This document shows, piece by piece, positions 62,860 to 64,000 of a stretch of 64,000 nucleotides of DNA. Under the pieces are notes generated by a model, which was not told the DNA's origin, did no database searches, and saw only the letters and a list, made by a program, of their open reading frames with translations. The DNA comes from CAWATZ01 sp963784995 (lineage in GTDB: Bacteria; Planctomycetota; Planctomycetia; Gemmatales; Gemmataceae): the NCBI GenBank assembly GCA_963784995.1, contig CAWATZ010000002.1:868001-932000 (forward strand). The letters run 5' to 3'. Within the stretch, counting starts at the first letter, position 1. Each line of letters starts with the position of its first letter. The position numbers and the translations under genes were made by a program.

Positions 62860-63828
62860 TCACGGTCCTGCACCGCCGGCCTGGCCCGCAAGGTCCTGCC
62901 GATACCAGGCCAGCGTTTGCACCAGTCCCTCCTGGAGCGACACGGCCGGTTGATAGCCGAGCACCGACCGGGCCCGCTCGATGTCCGCCAGGGAATGGCG
63001 CACGTCTCCCGACCGCGCCGGCAGGTAGGTGGCCTGGCGCTGCTGTCCGGTGATCTGGTTAAACAGAGCCAGCAACCCGTTCAGCGAGGTCCGCTGCCCT
63101 GCACCGACGTTGAACACGTCCCCCTTCAGCGGCCCGGGGTGGCGTGCGGCCAGCAGGTTGGCCCGGACGACGTTGGCGACGCAGGTGAAATCCCGGCTCT
63201 GCTCGCCGTCGCCGTAGATGGTGAGCGGGTCGCCCCGGCAGAAGGCCAGGCAGAAGCGGGCAATCACCCCGCTGTACGGCGAGGAAGGGTTCTGCCGCGG
63301 TCCGAAGACGTTGAAATAGCGCAGGGCCACGGTATCCAGCGGGTAGCAGTGGGCGAAGGCACGCAGGTACTGCTCGCAGGCCACCTTGGTGGCGGCGTAG
63401 GGAGAGAGCGGGTTCGGCAGCATCCCCTCTTGCTTGGGCAGCCGGGGCGTGTCGCCGTAGGCCGACGAGGACGAGGCGAACACCAGCCGGCGGACGCCGG
63501 CCCGGCGGGCGCCGTCCAGCAGCAGCAGGGTGGCGTGGGCCCCGTTGCGGTGGGCCCCGACCGGGTCCTCGACCGAGCGCGGCACACTGGGAATGGCGGC
63601 CTCGTGAAAGACCACGTCGATGCCGTCCAGGGCCCGCTCGCGCACCTTGTCGTCCAGCAGATCGCCTTCGACCAGGTCGATCCGCCTGAGGAACGGTTCG
63701 AGGTTCCGCACTGCCCCCGTGCAATAGTTATCGACCACCCGGACCAGGGTGACGTCCGCTTCCTGAAGCAGTTGCTCGACCAGGTGACTGCCGATGAACC
63801 CCGCCCCCCCGGTGACCAGGACCCTCAT
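62860..63828 (-). CDS. NAD-dependent nucleotide-sugar epimerase (UDP-glucose 4-epimerase family)
   Basis: A 322-residue extended short-chain dehydrogenase. ATG 63828 follows AAAGGAG and opens with MRVLVTGGAGFIGSHLVEQL, the NAD-binding motif. Then come VFHEAAIPSVPRSVEDPV, the Ser of the catalytic triad in VFASSSSAYGDT, the YxxxK in SPYAATKVACEQYL and ALRYFNVFGPRQNPSSPYSG. This subgroup includes UDP-GlcNAc/UDP-galactose 4-epimerases (Gne/WbpP) used for surface polysaccharides. The exact sugar is not certain. It ends the visible minus-strand gene series. Confidence 0.92.
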   Translation of the reverse strand: MRVLVTGGAGFIGSHLVEQLLQEADVTLVRVVDNYCTGAVRNLEPFLRRIDLVEGDLLDDKVRERALDGIDVVFHEAAIPSVPRSVEDPVGAHRNGAHATLLLLDGARRAGVRRLVFASSSSAYGDTPRLPKQEGMLPNPLSPYAATKVACEQYLRAFAHCYPLDTVALRYFNVFGPRQNPSSPYSGVIARFCLAFCRGDPLTIYGDGEQSRDFTCVANVVRANLLAARHPGPLKGDVFNVGAGQRTSLNGLLALFNQITGQQRQATYLPARSGDVRHSLADIERARSVLGYQPAVSLQEGLVQTLAWYRQDLAGQAGGAGP

Positions 63829-63863
63829 ACGGCTCCTTTCTTGGGAACTCTCCCGTTTCCTTG

Positions 63864-63880
63864 CTGGCAAGTTGCTTGCT
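63864..63880 (+). promoter_or_regulatory. Sigma-54-type site pointing out of the window
   Basis: CTGGCAAGTTGCTTGCT has TGGCA and TTGCT with GG and GC exactly 10 bases apart. It would serve a plus-strand gene starting beyond 64000, which cannot be seen, so support is limited to the motif. Confidence 0.3.
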
Positions 63881-64000
63881 CCGGGCAACCGCCAGAACCA
63901 TTATCGGCAAGAAGTCGGGAATCGAAAAGCCCCAACGGGATGCGATGGTTTTTCCGATTAGTCCAGCTGAATCGATTGTTCTTGCCGAAATGTCTGGGGG

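Overview
The window reads as a GC-rich planctomycete chromosome, most like a Gemmata-type (Gemmataceae) genome. The indicators are: planctomycete cytochrome (PSCyt1) with a CxxCH site, ECF sigma factors with a membrane-anchored C-terminal extension, a Ser/Thr kinase with DFN in place of DFG joined to TPRs, exported HEAT-repeat proteins, and surface proteins carrying the N-terminal LExLEDRLLxS motif. LpxC, a Skp/OmpH chaperone and an LptE-like protein point to a lipid A outer membrane. No rRNA, tRNA, CRISPR array or intact insertion sequence was seen.

Layout. 0-9 kb: two linked exported proteins, a HEAT-repeat protein, and an ECF sigma/cytochrome pair with matching charged tails. 9-17.4 kb: an MFS - histidine kinase - NtrC-type regulator operon, a divergent second histidine kinase, and an ion transporter; both transporter genes have GG-N10-GC sigma-54 promoter candidates sharing a 14-base core. 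17.4-18.8 kb is mostly non-coding. 18.8-22.8 kb: a three-gene envelope cluster (CpaC-type secretin, a secretin-domain partner, an LptE-like protein) in which all three proteins carry the same short coiled coil. 23-26.6 kb: enolase, ribosomal protein L24 and a transglutaminase-like protein. 26.7-36.6 kb: a broken kinase/TPR gene, a large LEDR-type surface protein and, divergently, a matrixin-like surface protease with Ig-like repeats, preceded by a sigma-70 promoter and a clear c-di-GMP-I riboswitch; a PilZ gene follows. 37.7-48.4 kb: sugar-nucleotide, lipid A, Skp, phosphatase, psuG, oxidoreductase and MFS genes. 48.5-64 kb: a membrane protein coupled to a phosphatidylcholine-synthase-like gene, GH16 and GH57 enzymes, a PP2C phosphatase, a second ECF sigma factor with extension, APH/DUF6285, RdgC-like, tsaC, cysE and a nucleotide-sugar epimerase.

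The most striking structural feature is about 20 long, mostly perfect inverted repeats (arms 24-59 bp). They belong to several unrelated sequence families. They usually sit one per intergenic spacer, often touching a stop codon, and a few lie in frame inside genes (MFS, LptE-like, GH57). In the 37-43 kb gene train five consecutive spacers each hold one.

A caution: at least nine genes show single-base frame breaks that leave otherwise conserved protein segments in different frames. Draft-quality sequence is as likely as real decay, so those genes are described here as joined segments.
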